Assembly (NCBI GenBank): GCA_002402175.1
Contig: NVVJ01000008.1
Location: 9,313-73,312, forward strand
Length of the DNA: 64,000 bases
Reading direction: 5' to 3'
DNA from: SAR86 cluster bacterium
GTDB lineage: Bacteria; Pseudomonadota; Gammaproteobacteria; Pseudomonadales; Pseudohongiellaceae
Below are positions 9,102 to 18,082 of the stretch, piece by piece. The position numbers were made by a program, and so were the translations under genes. Position 1 is the stretch's first letter. Each line of letters opens with the position of its first letter. The notes under the pieces were generated by a model. The model saw nothing but the letters and a program-made list of their open reading frames with translations, searched no databases and was not told the DNA's origin.

Positions 9102-9300
9102 GCTTTTCTCCTGGGAGTTAAGAGTAATAGGGCAAGTACATTTTAAAAATGTGACTTGCAAGCACTCTGGCCCACCAAGTTCAGTGAACCAAAATGTCAC
9201 ATTGCATTAATCTGCAATGACATTTAGCAATAAGTTGAAACCTGTTAGCACTTCTTTTCACTACCAGAGATATTTCTGGCTTATAACTAAAATAATTGTT

Positions 9301-9327
9301 CAGGCTGCTGACTCCCTCAGCAGCCTG
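9301..9327 (-). terminator. hairpin, probable terminator of the 9340-10275 gene
   Basis: There is an 11-bp perfect inverted repeat (CAGGCTGCTGA / TCAGCAGCCTG) with a 5-base loop. On the minus strand it is followed by AACAATTATTTT, a weak T-tract, just after the stop codon. Confidence 0.7.
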
Positions 9328-9339
9328 GTTCCAGACGAC

Positions 9340-10275
9340 TTAACGTACTGTTATGCGCTGGTAAATATTGCTCCAACAGCACTGATCGCCATTCGAGCTA
9401 TCTGGTGCTGAAAAATTATCCACCTTGGTGCTGATAATGTATTCGCCCGGCTCTGAAAACGTGGCGTACACGCTAGCCGTGCCTGATCCGCCCGTAACGG
9501 GTGCCTGATTAACTTTTTTCTCTCGGAAAAATCTAAAACGACGATCAGTTTCAGCGTAAGGATTTTCCTCGACAATAGTCGACTCATGGCGTGCAAATTC
9601 AACATTGCCAGGTCCCTGCCATTTATTAAATTCAACGCCTATGTCCAGTGGCTCGCTAAAGCGTGGATCACTTGAGTCGCGATTAGACGGATCGCTTACA
9701 TTGACTGAAATAGTAACCTGATCTCCAACGGCCACTGTGCCGCCCGGATAGTCACCAATTTGTGCAGATAGGCCCGCAGACTGGCGACCATTCTCACCTA
9801 TGCCAACCATTGGTTGCATGCCGCCCTGGGGACGAGGTCGAATAAAATCGAGTTCGTATGCAGAAGTTCCCCAGCGTCCAGGAACCTTCAAATCTTCACC
9901 AGTGCTGCTTACTAAATGCCACCAAACATCAATTTCCTTCTGGTCGTTCGGTACAGTGACAGTGAATATGCCTGTTCCGCGCCCAGGAGGGAAATGAGTT
10001 GGTTGCTGGCCGCTATGCTGGGCTGGCTCAATGTAGTTATTTGCACCTATTGGGATATCAACAGCTTCTTCGTTTCGATTGATCATGCCAAATGAGAAGC
10101 TTATGGTGCCATCTGCGTTAGCTATCCAGCCTTCAAGTACTGGAATAATAGGTAGACCTTCAGGAGGCGTAAGGGACAGGAATCTTGGTTGCTGATCTTG
10201 CGCTTGTGCAGAAACGCTAAATGCGATAAGTAATCCAAGGACTAAAGAAACCAGAGGTTTATGTATTTGTTGCAT
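9340..10275 (-). CDS. secreted beta-rich protein of unknown function
   Basis: This encodes a 311-residue protein with a clear signal peptide (to about residue 25, SAQAQDQ). The mature part alternates short polar and hydrophobic stretches rich in Gly, Pro, Asp and Thr, and looks like two beta-sandwich modules. The second ends in a Cys-Cys pair (GDQCCWSNIYQRITVR). I recognise no catalytic motif. A Trp-His pair (DVWWHLVSS) and repeated GRG/RPRPQGG turns stand out. The ATG at 10275 has GGAGAG nine bases upstream; the in-frame TTG at 10290 is less likely. It lies upstream of and parallel to the cytochrome c/copper monooxygenase trio, and its own terminator separates it from them. A structural or binding role in the same periplasmic process is only an inference. 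Confidence 0.65.
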   Translation of the reverse strand: MQQIHKPLVSLVLGLLIAFSVSAQAQDQQPRFLSLTPPEGLPIIPVLEGWIANADGTISFSFGMINRNEEAVDIPIGANNYIEPAQHSGQQPTHFPPGRGTGIFTVTVPNDQKEIDVWWHLVSSTGEDLKVPGRWGTSAYELDFIRPRPQGGMQPMVGIGENGRQSAGLSAQIGDYPGGTVAVGDQVTISVNVSDPSNRDSSDPRFSEPLDIGVEFNKWQGPGNVEFARHESTIVEENPYAETDRRFRFFREKKVNQAPVTGGSGTASVYATFSEPGEYIISTKVDNFSAPDSSNGDQCCWSNIYQRITVR

Positions 10276-10431
10276 TAATATTCTCTCCAAAAATCGGGTT
10301 CTCTTAAAGAACCGTTTTCTCGTATCTGTGTGCGATGATTCTGAAAGCCAGAAACGAATTCTAATAATAGATACTGTTCGTTTTACTCAAACAGGGCGCA
10401 AGGATAAACGCCATTTTCTGCTGAGTCTAGC

Positions 10432-10447
10432 TATGCCATTGGGCATA
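10432..10447. promoter_or_regulatory. short inverted repeat, possible operator
   Basis: TATGCC-ATTG-GGCATA is a perfect dyad with 6-bp arms and a 4-bp spacer, 157 bp upstream of the minus-strand gene starting at 10275. The binding protein is not identifiable. Confidence 0.3.
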
Positions 10448-10627
10448 ACGTAATCAATTGTAAGTAATTGTTACTTTTGTAAAGAATGAGCCTTGCTCGC
10501 GGCGTCTAAATTCCATCCCTAAGGGCTTTCAGTCATGTTGAACTTGCTGCGTTTATACAGTGTGGGTTCTTTCACTACAATTGCTGAGACTTGCTTTTAG
10601 CGGCTACGCCTTGTGCTTTCGTGGTTC

Positions 10628-10645
10628 AATTGATCTAGATCAATT
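10628..10645. promoter_or_regulatory. FNR/Anr-type binding site candidate
   Basis: AATTGATCTAGATCAATT is a perfect 18-bp palindrome containing TTGAT-N4-ATCAA, the textbook consensus for FNR/Anr regulators that respond to oxygen. It lies between divergent genes, about 290 bp from the plus-strand start and 350 bp from the minus-strand start. That is further than usual, so the target promoter is uncertain. Confidence 0.5.
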
Positions 10646-10935
10646 TGCTGTGATGTAATTGAGGGGAAACATCGCTGTAAGCGGACTTTCACTAATACAC
10701 CAGTGGCGCAGTCACGGCCAATTTGGCAGATTAATAGTCTTAAGCAGCCTCTTATTTGTAACATCCTTGTAACAATTTTCAATGCCCTTGAGCGGATTTA
10801 ATTAAGATAATTTAAGTACACAACTAAAATATGGTTAGAATCACCGACCTAGCCTGCTCAAGATCAGACATGAATGACATAAACCATTAACTCCCCTTAA
10901 CTAATGATTAAGGGTTTGAATATTGACTTATTACT

Positions 10936-12660
10936 ATGCGCTACAAAATCCAAATCAGTATCTACACTCTTTGCCTGGTTTTCTCTGCCGCTTCCTATGG
11001 GGCTCTGGACCGAGTCGGGGATTTTGCGCTGCTCGATGAACGAGGTGAATTCCATCAGCTAAGTCGCTACAGGCACCTTCAAGCAATAGCAATTATGTCC
11101 TATGTCGAAGATTGTTCGGAAATGGATTCGATGCTTGGCAAATTTATGACCCTACAGTCCAGGTTCAAAGGACAGGGCATTGAGTTTTTATTGATCGACT
11201 CTCAGGGTTTGAATCGTTCCCAACTTAGTAATCTCAATGTTGAATTGCCTGTGCTCGAAGATGGTGGGCAGCTGGTTTCTGAATCCTTAGGTATCGTCAA
11301 TGCTGGTGATGTGCTGGTATTAAATCCAGAAAGGTTGAGCCTTTACTATAAAGGACAACCGTCAGTCGAGCTTGCCTCTACGCTCTCAGGGTTGTTGCAA
11401 GATGAAATAGACAATACGATTTCGGGAGGCGAGGTTACAACTGAGACTACAACTGATGTTACAACTACAGGATCAGCTTGTGGAATTGACTACCCTGTTA
11501 AAGAGTTGCATGCGAGTTCGCCTCCGGATTACGCAACAGAAATAGCGCCCATCATTATAAAGAATTGTGCGGAATGCCATCGACAGGGAGGTGTTGGTCC
11601 GTTTGCGCTGGATAGTTACATTATGCTGCTGGGCTGGTCACCCATGATCAAAGAAGTATTGCTAAATAGACGCATGCCTCCCACACAGGTAGATCCTTAT
11701 ATTGGCCATTCTGACAATGCACGTTATTTGTCGACCCAGGACATGCAAACAATTGTGCACTGGATAAACAATCGAGCACCGCGTGGAAATGGCGAAGAAG
11801 ACCCGCTTGAATCTTTTCAACTGGCAAATATTTCTGAATGGGTATTCGGCGAGCCTGACTATATTGTTACCGGTCCTGACAATGAAGTGCCGGCAACAGG
11901 AGTAATGGACTATATATATGAGGATATTGACCTTCCCTTTGAGGAAGACAAATGGTTGCGAGCAATTCAATATAAAGCGGGCGATGCTTCGGTTCTTCAC
12001 CATTTAATGACTTTCGTAACGGCACCGGATGAAGATTTTTGGGGAGGCGAGGTTGATAAGGAATCGGTGACTCGCCGCTTTGTCGAAGGCTATGCCCCGG
12101 GGAAAGCCAATGCTGTTGAATTTCCTGAAGGGACTGGCGTACTAATTCCTCAAGGACATAAGCTGTCCATGCAATTCCATTATGTCACTAATGGGCAGTC
12201 GAGCGTCGATGAAACGCAATTGGGGCTATATTTTAGTGATGAGCCTGATCTGCAGGAAAAACTAACACAAGCTGTAGCATCAAGATTTGTTTTACCCGCG
12301 AATGAAAGCAATCATGAGATGCATGCTCAGCATGTGTTTGAAGAAGATATTATTATCACTGGCGTGCGAGTAAGGATGAACTTTCGCGGTAAAAAAATGA
12401 AATTTGCCGTCGAGCTCTCAAACGGAACTCTGAAAGAGTTTTTTAGTATTCCGGCATACAACTACGGATGGCAACCACATTATCTATTAGATACACCTGA
12501 GCGAGTTCCTGCGGGCAGTAAAATACATATTATTGGTGCATTCGATAATTCAATTTCTAATCCGTCTAATCCAGATTCGTCAAAAGAGGTTACCTTTGGG
12601 CTTGATAGCTGGGATGAAATGTTCACGGGTTATCTTACATATCACAAGGACGTTGACTAG
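10936..12660 (+). CDS. thioredoxin-like / cytochrome c / PHM-like protein with degenerate CuM site
   Basis: This 574-residue exported protein has three parts: a signal peptide (to about 23), a thioredoxin/peroxiredoxin-like domain (24-160) with one Cys (C60) instead of CxxC, and a cytochrome c motif (C211-AEC-H215, MPP at 247) followed by a PHM-like region. CuH candidates are intact (H355, H356, H415). The CuM motif that reads HMHFRG in the two paralogues at 40132 and 46949 reads R480-M-N482-FRG here, so both histidines are gone, while the Met (562, WDEMF) remains. The codons (AGG, AAC against CAT, CAT) each need at least two base changes, so this is not a single error. It may be an electron-transfer or regulatory protein rather than a monooxygenase (inference). 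No good Shine-Dalgarno precedes the ATG. A Thr-rich linker (168-180) separates the first two domains. Confidence 0.75.
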   Translation: MRYKIQISIYTLCLVFSAASYGALDRVGDFALLDERGEFHQLSRYRHLQAIAIMSYVEDCSEMDSMLGKFMTLQSRFKGQGIEFLLIDSQGLNRSQLSNLNVELPVLEDGGQLVSESLGIVNAGDVLVLNPERLSLYYKGQPSVELASTLSGLLQDEIDNTISGGEVTTETTTDVTTTGSACGIDYPVKELHASSPPDYATEIAPIIIKNCAECHRQGGVGPFALDSYIMLLGWSPMIKEVLLNRRMPPTQVDPYIGHSDNARYLSTQDMQTIVHWINNRAPRGNGEEDPLESFQLANISEWVFGEPDYIVTGPDNEVPATGVMDYIYEDIDLPFEEDKWLRAIQYKAGDASVLHHLMTFVTAPDEDFWGGEVDKESVTRRFVEGYAPGKANAVEFPEGTGVLIPQGHKLSMQFHYVTNGQSSVDETQLGLYFSDEPDLQEKLTQAVASRFVLPANESNHEMHAQHVFEEDIIITGVRVRMNFRGKKMKFAVELSNGTLKEFFSIPAYNYGWQPHYLLDTPERVPAGSKIHIIGAFDNSISNPSNPDSSKEVTFGLDSWDEMFTGYLTYHKDVD

Positions 12661-12991
12661 AAGCCTAATGACAAATTTGATGCGCTTTCTGTGTTGCATC
12701 CTTTGGTCGTTACGCAAGCAGTGCAATAGTTGGTAAAGTTCTCAGGACGGAAAATTCGGGCGTCATCGCTTATCCATTTCGCACTACAGTTTTATAAAAT
12801 TTCTAGTGATTGCTATGTGTTTGTCGATCTTATACTGTAACTGCGCATCGCGGTCGGTAATTGATTTGTTTCAACTTAGTCGCCTTTCTCCTGCCGATCT
12901 TCTGCCGACAACAATACAATTCGTGCCTCTATTTGTAATTTCGCAGCTTACAAATTCACAGGTTTGATTAGAGTAAGGAAAGATAACTATA
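12661..12991. other. 331-bp intergenic region with an inverted repeat
   Basis: No gene or terminator is visible. At 12931-12955, ATTTGTAA and TTACAAAT form an 8-bp dyad with a 9-bp spacer, 37 bp before the MFS transporter start. It could be an operator for that gene. Confidence 0.35.
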
Positions 12992-14272
12992 GTGTCCGAA
13001 TCTGCAAGCGAAGAAATTTACTATGGCTGGAAAATCGTCGCTGCGATTATGTTTATGCTCACCTTTACAAGCGGGCTGAGTTTTTACAATCACTCGATTT
13101 ACCTGAACGCGTTAGCGGCACAGCCAGCCTTCGATGTTCAAACTGCTTCTTTCGCGGTGTCTATATTTTTCCTTACCGGTGGAGTAGCCGGACTGGGAGT
13201 AGCAAAGTGGGTGCAGGAGTATGACCCGCGCTATTGTATAATCGCCGGGGCAGTTATCGCATGCCTGTCTCTGAATGCTCTCGCCTATGTAGAAACTGTC
13301 TGGCAGTTATTTCTTACCTACAGCTTCTTTGGCGTAGGGTTTGCCGCTTCTGCCATTATTCCGGCAACAACCCTTGTTACACGTTGGTTCCATAAGCGTC
13401 GCGCAATGGCTTTATCTATAGCCTCTACAGGACTTTCGCTGGGTGGCGTGATTCTCACCCCGCTATGTGTATTACTGGTCGAATCATTTGGGTTTAAAAC
13501 CGCTGTACCCTATATGGGAGTCATGTACCTTATTGGTGTTGTTCCTGTGACCTGGATTTGGTTGCGCGCTAGTCCTGAATCCATGGGGCTCGCGATTGAT
13601 GGCGGAAAGCTTGCTGAACCAGGTGGTTCGGCAGTCAATGTCTCCTCGAATACGGCTGCCCAACAAACCCATTCGTCTCTTGATGGCATATCGTTTAAGG
13701 AGGCCCGAGGCGGAGGGGTTTTCTGGGGGATTAGCCTCGCGTATATATTTCTTATGCTGGCGCAGGTGGGTGGTATTGCGCATCAGTACGGTCTGGCTCG
13801 CGAAATACTTAGCGAGTCCGAGACCGCCATCGCTGTGGCTATCTTGCCTGTTGCTAGTATCGTAGGGCGGTTATTGGGTGGCTGGTTGATAGATCAAATA
13901 TCTATTCGAGTGTTTGCGATATGTATGATGATTCTACAGGCAACATCTCTGGTCTTGTTGTCCTCAAGCTTCAGTGTTCTTACCCTGTGTCTGGGGCTGG
14001 CTATGTTTGGCGCTTCGGTTGGAAATTTGTTGATGTTACAGCCACTGCTAATTGCTGAAGCTTTTGGTGTTCGCGACTATGCGAAAATATTTTCGGTGGC
14101 TAATCTAATGTCTTCATGGGGTACGGCGGCGGGTCCGGCAGTTTTGGGTTTTGCTTATGTGGCAAGTGGCAACCAATATAGCCTGTCTTATTTTTTAGCC
14201 GCTTTGGCTGGTGCCTTTGGTTTACTGTTATTTCTTGTTGCAGGAAAAATAAATCGTCACCCGAAGAACTAG
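12992..14272 (+). CDS. MFS transporter
   Basis: This encodes a 426-residue integral membrane protein with about 12 hydrophobic segments in two halves and a polar central loop around residues 200-235 (KLAEPGGSAVNVSSN). The first half carries an MFS-type charged loop after TM2 (GLGVAKWVQEYDPR) and RWFHKRRAMALSIAS after TM4, typical of the oxalate/formate-antiporter-like (OFA/MCT) branch that moves carboxylates. The second half begins with the matching GRLLGGWLIDQISIR. Substrate cannot be inferred beyond a probable organic anion. Translation starts at GTG, with AAGGAAAG about 10 bases upstream. Start and length are normal for the family (400-450 residues). The gene is followed by a weak terminator and then a serine hydrolase on the same strand. 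Confidence 0.85.
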   Translation: MSESASEEIYYGWKIVAAIMFMLTFTSGLSFYNHSIYLNALAAQPAFDVQTASFAVSIFFLTGGVAGLGVAKWVQEYDPRYCIIAGAVIACLSLNALAYVETVWQLFLTYSFFGVGFAASAIIPATTLVTRWFHKRRAMALSIASTGLSLGGVILTPLCVLLVESFGFKTAVPYMGVMYLIGVVPVTWIWLRASPESMGLAIDGGKLAEPGGSAVNVSSNTAAQQTHSSLDGISFKEARGGGVFWGISLAYIFLMLAQVGGIAHQYGLAREILSESETAIAVAILPVASIVGRLLGGWLIDQISIRVFAICMMILQATSLVLLSSSFSVLTLCLGLAMFGASVGNLLMLQPLLIAEAFGVRDYAKIFSVANLMSSWGTAAGPAVLGFAYVASGNQYSLSYFLAALAGAFGLLLFLVAGKINRHPKN

Positions 14273-14288
14273 AAAGAATGTAAAAATG

Positions 14289-14314
14289 TAGATTGAATCG
14301 TTAATCTATTTTTT
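14289..14314 (+). terminator. weak intrinsic terminator after the MFS gene
   Basis: TAGATTGA pairs with TTAATCTA (one G-T pair) around a 4-base loop and is followed by six T residues. The stem is AT-rich, so termination may be partial. Confidence 0.6.
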
Positions 14315-14341
14315 AATGTTTTGTTTATTGTGAGTAAAAAA

Positions 14342-15685
14342 ATGAAGAAAATATTGGCAGGATTGATCGTATTACCTGTAGTTCTAATAGGCTCGCTGTC
14401 GTTGTTCGGTTTTCCTCCTGCTTACTTGTTTAGTGCGACAGACGTTGCTACCGGCATCGGGGCAAAATTACTCTGCAGTTCTCGATATGTTTCCCTTTTT
14501 TCCCAAGAGCAAGCCTTCGATGACCTTGTGCAATATTCTTCAATACTGCAACAGTTGGAAGTTGAATATGATGAGGCCAATAAATCGGTTACCACTTCTT
14601 TGTTTGGTTTAAGTGAAAAGACAGCGCGTTATTTGCCGGGAATTGGTTGTGCTGTTGAGTATGCTGGCTACGAGCAAAGATCAGAACTGAAAACTCAGCA
14701 AGTTGCACTGAGTAGTCTCGCATGGCCTAAGGGAAATAACATTGGGTTGCAGAACGAGCGATTGAGTAATGTGCTGCGACAACAAGTTCAACAGGACAAT
14801 GAGCTAGGGCTAAACACCCGTGCCTTGCTGGTCGCTCATAACGGAAGAGTTATCGCAGAAGCATATGCTCAGGGAGCCGATGCCAGTACACCTTTGCTAG
14901 GCTGGTCAATGGCAAAAAGCTTGAATTCAATTATGCTCGGCAGGCTGGAATACGAAGGGCGCCTTGATCTGAATGAAACGCCAGGCTTTGAGCAGTGGAG
15001 TGAGGATGAGCGGTCACAGATTCGAGTAACGGATATGCTAACAATGACGGATGGTCTTGGGTTTTCTGAAGAATACAATCCAGGAGACGATGCAACCGCC
15101 ATGCTGTTTACTGTGCCCTCTTCATCAGACTATGTAATGGAAAAAGCAGCACTGCGAGAACCCCGAAGTCATTTTAACTACAGCTCAGGTACGGCCAATC
15201 TGCTGTCACGCTTGTATCAGGAAACACTAGGCGATTCTCAGGACAGTTATGACGAATACATGCGCGCAATTTATCGACCATTAGGTTTTCAGAACGCCAT
15301 CTTTGAGGTTGATGCCAGTGGCGTATTTGTTGGCAGCTCGTATCTTTATGCATCCGCGCGCGACTGGGCAAGAATGGGGCAGCTGATGCTGGATGATGGC
15401 ATCATAAATGGCGAGCGCATTGTCACCTCTGGCTGGATACGAAGAGCGACATCTCCTAATGAGTCTACTAACCAGAAAGCCTATGGTTATCAGTGGTGGT
15501 TAAATCGAGGCAATGAAAATTTACGTTGGTCGGATATTCCTGAAGACGCCTTCGCCGCGCAGGGCAACAGGCAACAATACGTAATGATTGTTCCTTCTTT
15601 AGAGTTGGTGATTGTACGCCTGGGATGGACTGCTGGCTCTTATCCGGTTAACGACAGGTTCTCGGCGATAGCTCAGTCTCTTTAA
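14342..15685 (+). CDS. class C beta-lactamase-family serine hydrolase
   Basis: This encodes a 447-residue protein with an N-terminal hydrophobic anchor (residues 4-24) and a PBP/class C beta-lactamase fold in the periplasm. The nucleophile motif SxxK is S189-M-A-K192, and the second motif is Y280-S-S (HFNYSSG). The third motif is divergent (AAQGNRQQYVMIVP). The family includes esterases, D-aminopeptidases and amide hydrolases, and most members are not true beta-lactamases. About 130 residues precede the catalytic domain, longer than in simple esterases. ATG at 14342 is chosen because GTGAG lies seven bases upstream; GTG at 14330 is an alternative. The stop lies 13 bp from the stop of the convergent DUF1631 gene, with no terminator between them. 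Confidence 0.8.
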   Translation: MKKILAGLIVLPVVLIGSLSLFGFPPAYLFSATDVATGIGAKLLCSSRYVSLFSQEQAFDDLVQYSSILQQLEVEYDEANKSVTTSLFGLSEKTARYLPGIGCAVEYAGYEQRSELKTQQVALSSLAWPKGNNIGLQNERLSNVLRQQVQQDNELGLNTRALLVAHNGRVIAEAYAQGADASTPLLGWSMAKSLNSIMLGRLEYEGRLDLNETPGFEQWSEDERSQIRVTDMLTMTDGLGFSEEYNPGDDATAMLFTVPSSSDYVMEKAALREPRSHFNYSSGTANLLSRLYQETLGDSQDSYDEYMRAIYRPLGFQNAIFEVDASGVFVGSSYLYASARDWARMGQLMLDDGIINGERIVTSGWIRRATSPNESTNQKAYGYQWWLNRGNENLRWSDIPEDAFAAQGNRQQYVMIVPSLELVIVRLGWTAGSYPVNDRFSAIAQSL

Positions 15686-15698
15686 GGTAGGCACGTTG

Positions 15699-17975
15699 TC
15701 AGCCGGCGGTAGATTCTTCCTGAGGGCTTGAGTCTCGAAGGCCGCTAATGACCGACTCCATGGCTCTGTCTACCAAAGATCCTTCGCTTACAATTTTTAC
15801 AGAACCTGCTTTTAGTTCTCGAGCTAGTCTCATGCGAGTCAATTCAACGACTTTTACGCCTTGGCGATTTACAAAAAACATCTTGTCGATACTCTCTATT
15901 TTTGCAGCGAGAGTGCAGCGTACCGGTTGTCCTGCGGCACCCTTAAATTCTAGCCAAATACCGATAGGCAATTTGTCTACCTGACGCAAATGTGGGTCGT
16001 TGCGAGGAAGAGGAGGTGGCTCTTTGCGTTGCCGTGGAGATTCCGTAGCAGTGTTGCCAGAAGAAGAATTTGCTGCGTTGTGTGCATGCTTGTTGATTGC
16101 ACCAGTTTCCGCCAGATGAAAGCTAAAATCCTGTACTTGTTTTAGCTGACGAATAATCTTGGCTGTTCTGGATTTTGAGGCGCCGCCTATTTTTAGGGCT
16201 TTTTCAAGATTGTCCATTAACCTTGGGTTTATCTTTTCGAACCTTGCTTTATCCCCCGGCAATTTGTCTGATTTCACGGTCCATAATAATACATCGATGG
16301 TACTCATAACCGGTTTCCACGAGCTTCCCCCTGGGCCTTCTTTAAGCACCAGCTTCACCAAAAAGTCATGAAAGTGATTGTCTAGAACTGATTGTATTGA
16401 CGGGTCCAGGTCATTGCGCAAAATTCTTTCATTGATTTTTTGAGTGACAAATTCATTTACATCGTCCAGTCGCTCGCTGTGATCATCTGACTCGCGTATT
16501 CGCTGCTCAAGAGAAGCATCTGACTCTCCATGCTTGCTCTTGAATTCTCTTAGGTCATTTATCAAGTTTTGCAAAAAGCTGTTATCAACATCTGTCTCTT
16601 CCAGCAAGCGATCGACCAGTTCTTTTACTTTATTAAATACAGGATCACTTTCCAGTAATTCTTTTTCGGTCCAGGCGATTCCAGCCATGGCAAATTCATT
16701 TAGGATAACTCGCCCCGGGTGCTGCTTATCATCGAAGAATGTAGTATCTGTTAGTGCGACTTTCATAATTGATATTTGCGTGCGGCCGATAAGCTCTTTC
16801 ATTACTACAGGTAGCGAATCGTCATTCCAGATTGCTTTGTACAGAAGAGAAACCAGATTCATTACGTCAGATGACTGAGTATTAATGCTCCCCTGATTGT
16901 CATCGCTCAATAACGTTTCGTTGATAGAGTTTGTAATACTTAAGCTATCAATCGAGGGAGGTGTATCGGCATTGTCTGTGCGACTAGCGGAATTTAAGTT
17001 TGATTGAATACCGCTAAGCATTTGCAGAAGTTGAGCTTGTTGCTTCTTCATATCCTGCTGGTCGCTAACAAGCTGTTCGGTAATTACATTTTGAGAGGCA
17101 GAGTTTTCAGCTTGATTTGCAGGAGTTGAGCTGGCTTCGTTTGTACTAGCCGCAGCGGCTGGCATAGGCAGAGTTGAACTATCCTCTTCTTTGTCAGCCA
17201 GGCTTTTTACCAGAGTTTGCATCATTGCAAACATTTCAGCGTGAGATTGTTCGTTAGTGTCTTCTTTCTTACTGGCGGTTTGTCTGGCTTCTACGTTTTC
17301 TACTTCGGCAAAAGCTCGTGTCTCGGCGTCTGTTGTGGGGCGCTCCGCTGCGCGCTTGGCTTTTTGCAGTTCCTTGTTTCGTGCTTTTATATCAAGTTTG
17401 GGAAGTATTCCCATGTCAATTAGTACTTCGTTGGCTTCTGCTAGTACTTGTTCCAGGTTGTAAAATACAGCCTTATTGAATTCACGATAAATGGTTAACA
17501 GGTAGTGAGCTTTGAGACCCATGGGGCGGATTGCTTCGTTAAAAGAGTCTCCGATTTGTTCTGGGTCCAGGGGGTTGTTTGTTTCGTCAATATGTAGATT
17601 AGTGAAGATTGTGTCCATGCGAGTGGTAAAGCTTATATATTGCTGGATATCACAATTTCGTGCGTGATTAACCATACCTTCCATGGCAATAATTGCTTCT
17701 AGATAATCATTGTCCACCAGTGACATATTGCCGTATTCGGAAACATCAGCATCTTTACTTTTTAATGAAATCAGCTCATCGAAATATCCATTAAGATTCT
17801 GCATGAATCGCTCAGCAATAGCGCTCGACTCTTCGCGAAGCGGAGGCAGCTGAACATTGGAGAATTGCATAGCCTGAGCTTCAATTTGCAGGTTCGCATT
17901 TTCTAGTGCAGTAATAACCAGCCGGGTGAGAGACCTCACTGTGGCAAGTTTGACTTTGTTGACGACTTCTTTCAT
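15699..17975 (-). CDS. DUF1631 family protein
   Basis: This 758-residue cytoplasmic protein has no signal peptide. The N-terminal 200 residues are helical, residues about 215-330 are a low-complexity Ala/Glu/Gln/Ser linker with coiled-coil character, and the middle and C-terminal parts match the DUF1631 family of Gammaproteobacteria (LYKAIWNDDSLP, GRTQISIMKVAL, DTTFFDDKQHPGRVILNE). The last 100 residues (LPIGIWLEFKG...CTLAAKIESIDKMFFVNRQG) resemble a PilZ-like beta-barrel with an RCTLAAKI strand, although the full c-di-GMP motif is not evident. Function is unknown, and a c-di-GMP or stress-related scaffold role is only a suggestion. The ATG at 17975 lacks a clear ribosome-binding site. A thioesterase gene lies 107 bp upstream on the same strand, and a kinase is divergent beyond it. 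Confidence 0.75.
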   Translation of the reverse strand: MKEVVNKVKLATVRSLTRLVITALENANLQIEAQAMQFSNVQLPPLREESSAIAERFMQNLNGYFDELISLKSKDADVSEYGNMSLVDNDYLEAIIAMEGMVNHARNCDIQQYISFTTRMDTIFTNLHIDETNNPLDPEQIGDSFNEAIRPMGLKAHYLLTIYREFNKAVFYNLEQVLAEANEVLIDMGILPKLDIKARNKELQKAKRAAERPTTDAETRAFAEVENVEARQTASKKEDTNEQSHAEMFAMMQTLVKSLADKEEDSSTLPMPAAAASTNEASSTPANQAENSASQNVITEQLVSDQQDMKKQQAQLLQMLSGIQSNLNSASRTDNADTPPSIDSLSITNSINETLLSDDNQGSINTQSSDVMNLVSLLYKAIWNDDSLPVVMKELIGRTQISIMKVALTDTTFFDDKQHPGRVILNEFAMAGIAWTEKELLESDPVFNKVKELVDRLLEETDVDNSFLQNLINDLREFKSKHGESDASLEQRIRESDDHSERLDDVNEFVTQKINERILRNDLDPSIQSVLDNHFHDFLVKLVLKEGPGGSSWKPVMSTIDVLLWTVKSDKLPGDKARFEKINPRLMDNLEKALKIGGASKSRTAKIIRQLKQVQDFSFHLAETGAINKHAHNAANSSSGNTATESPRQRKEPPPLPRNDPHLRQVDKLPIGIWLEFKGAAGQPVRCTLAAKIESIDKMFFVNRQGVKVVELTRMRLARELKAGSVKIVSEGSLVDRAMESVISGLRDSSPQEESTAG

Positions 17976-18082
17976 TGCATAAACCGGCCTGATTCAGGCG
18001 AAGGTACTAACGAGCATAGATATTAGCGGTATCCCGAGTTTCAGTACAGCGGAAACGAAAGATCTGTGCGGTGTGGGGCGGG

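Larger units (their letters stand above)
10276..10935. other. 660-bp divergent intergenic region
   Basis: This gap separates two outward-facing copper-monooxygenase-associated units. I see no convincing coding frame or RNA gene. It contains an FNR-type palindrome (10628-10645), a TATGCC/GGCATA inverted repeat (10432-10447) and a CCCTTAA/TTAAGGG inverted repeat (10894-10914) close to the start of the plus-strand gene. The density of dyads suggests a regulatory region. Confidence 0.5.

Noticed and set aside
9101-9200. N-terminal extension of tandem copy 3 to 9200
   Set aside because: The internal ATG at 9101 has GGAG upstream and begins a proper signal peptide; the extension would bury it.
10597-10782. 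60-codon minus-strand frame in the 660-bp gap
   Set aside because: No ribosome-binding site, no recognisable motif, and it overlaps the FNR-like palindrome; it looks like chance.
12533-12736. 67-codon frame overlapping the end of 10936-12660
   Set aside because: Different phase within the real gene, without any ribosome-binding site.
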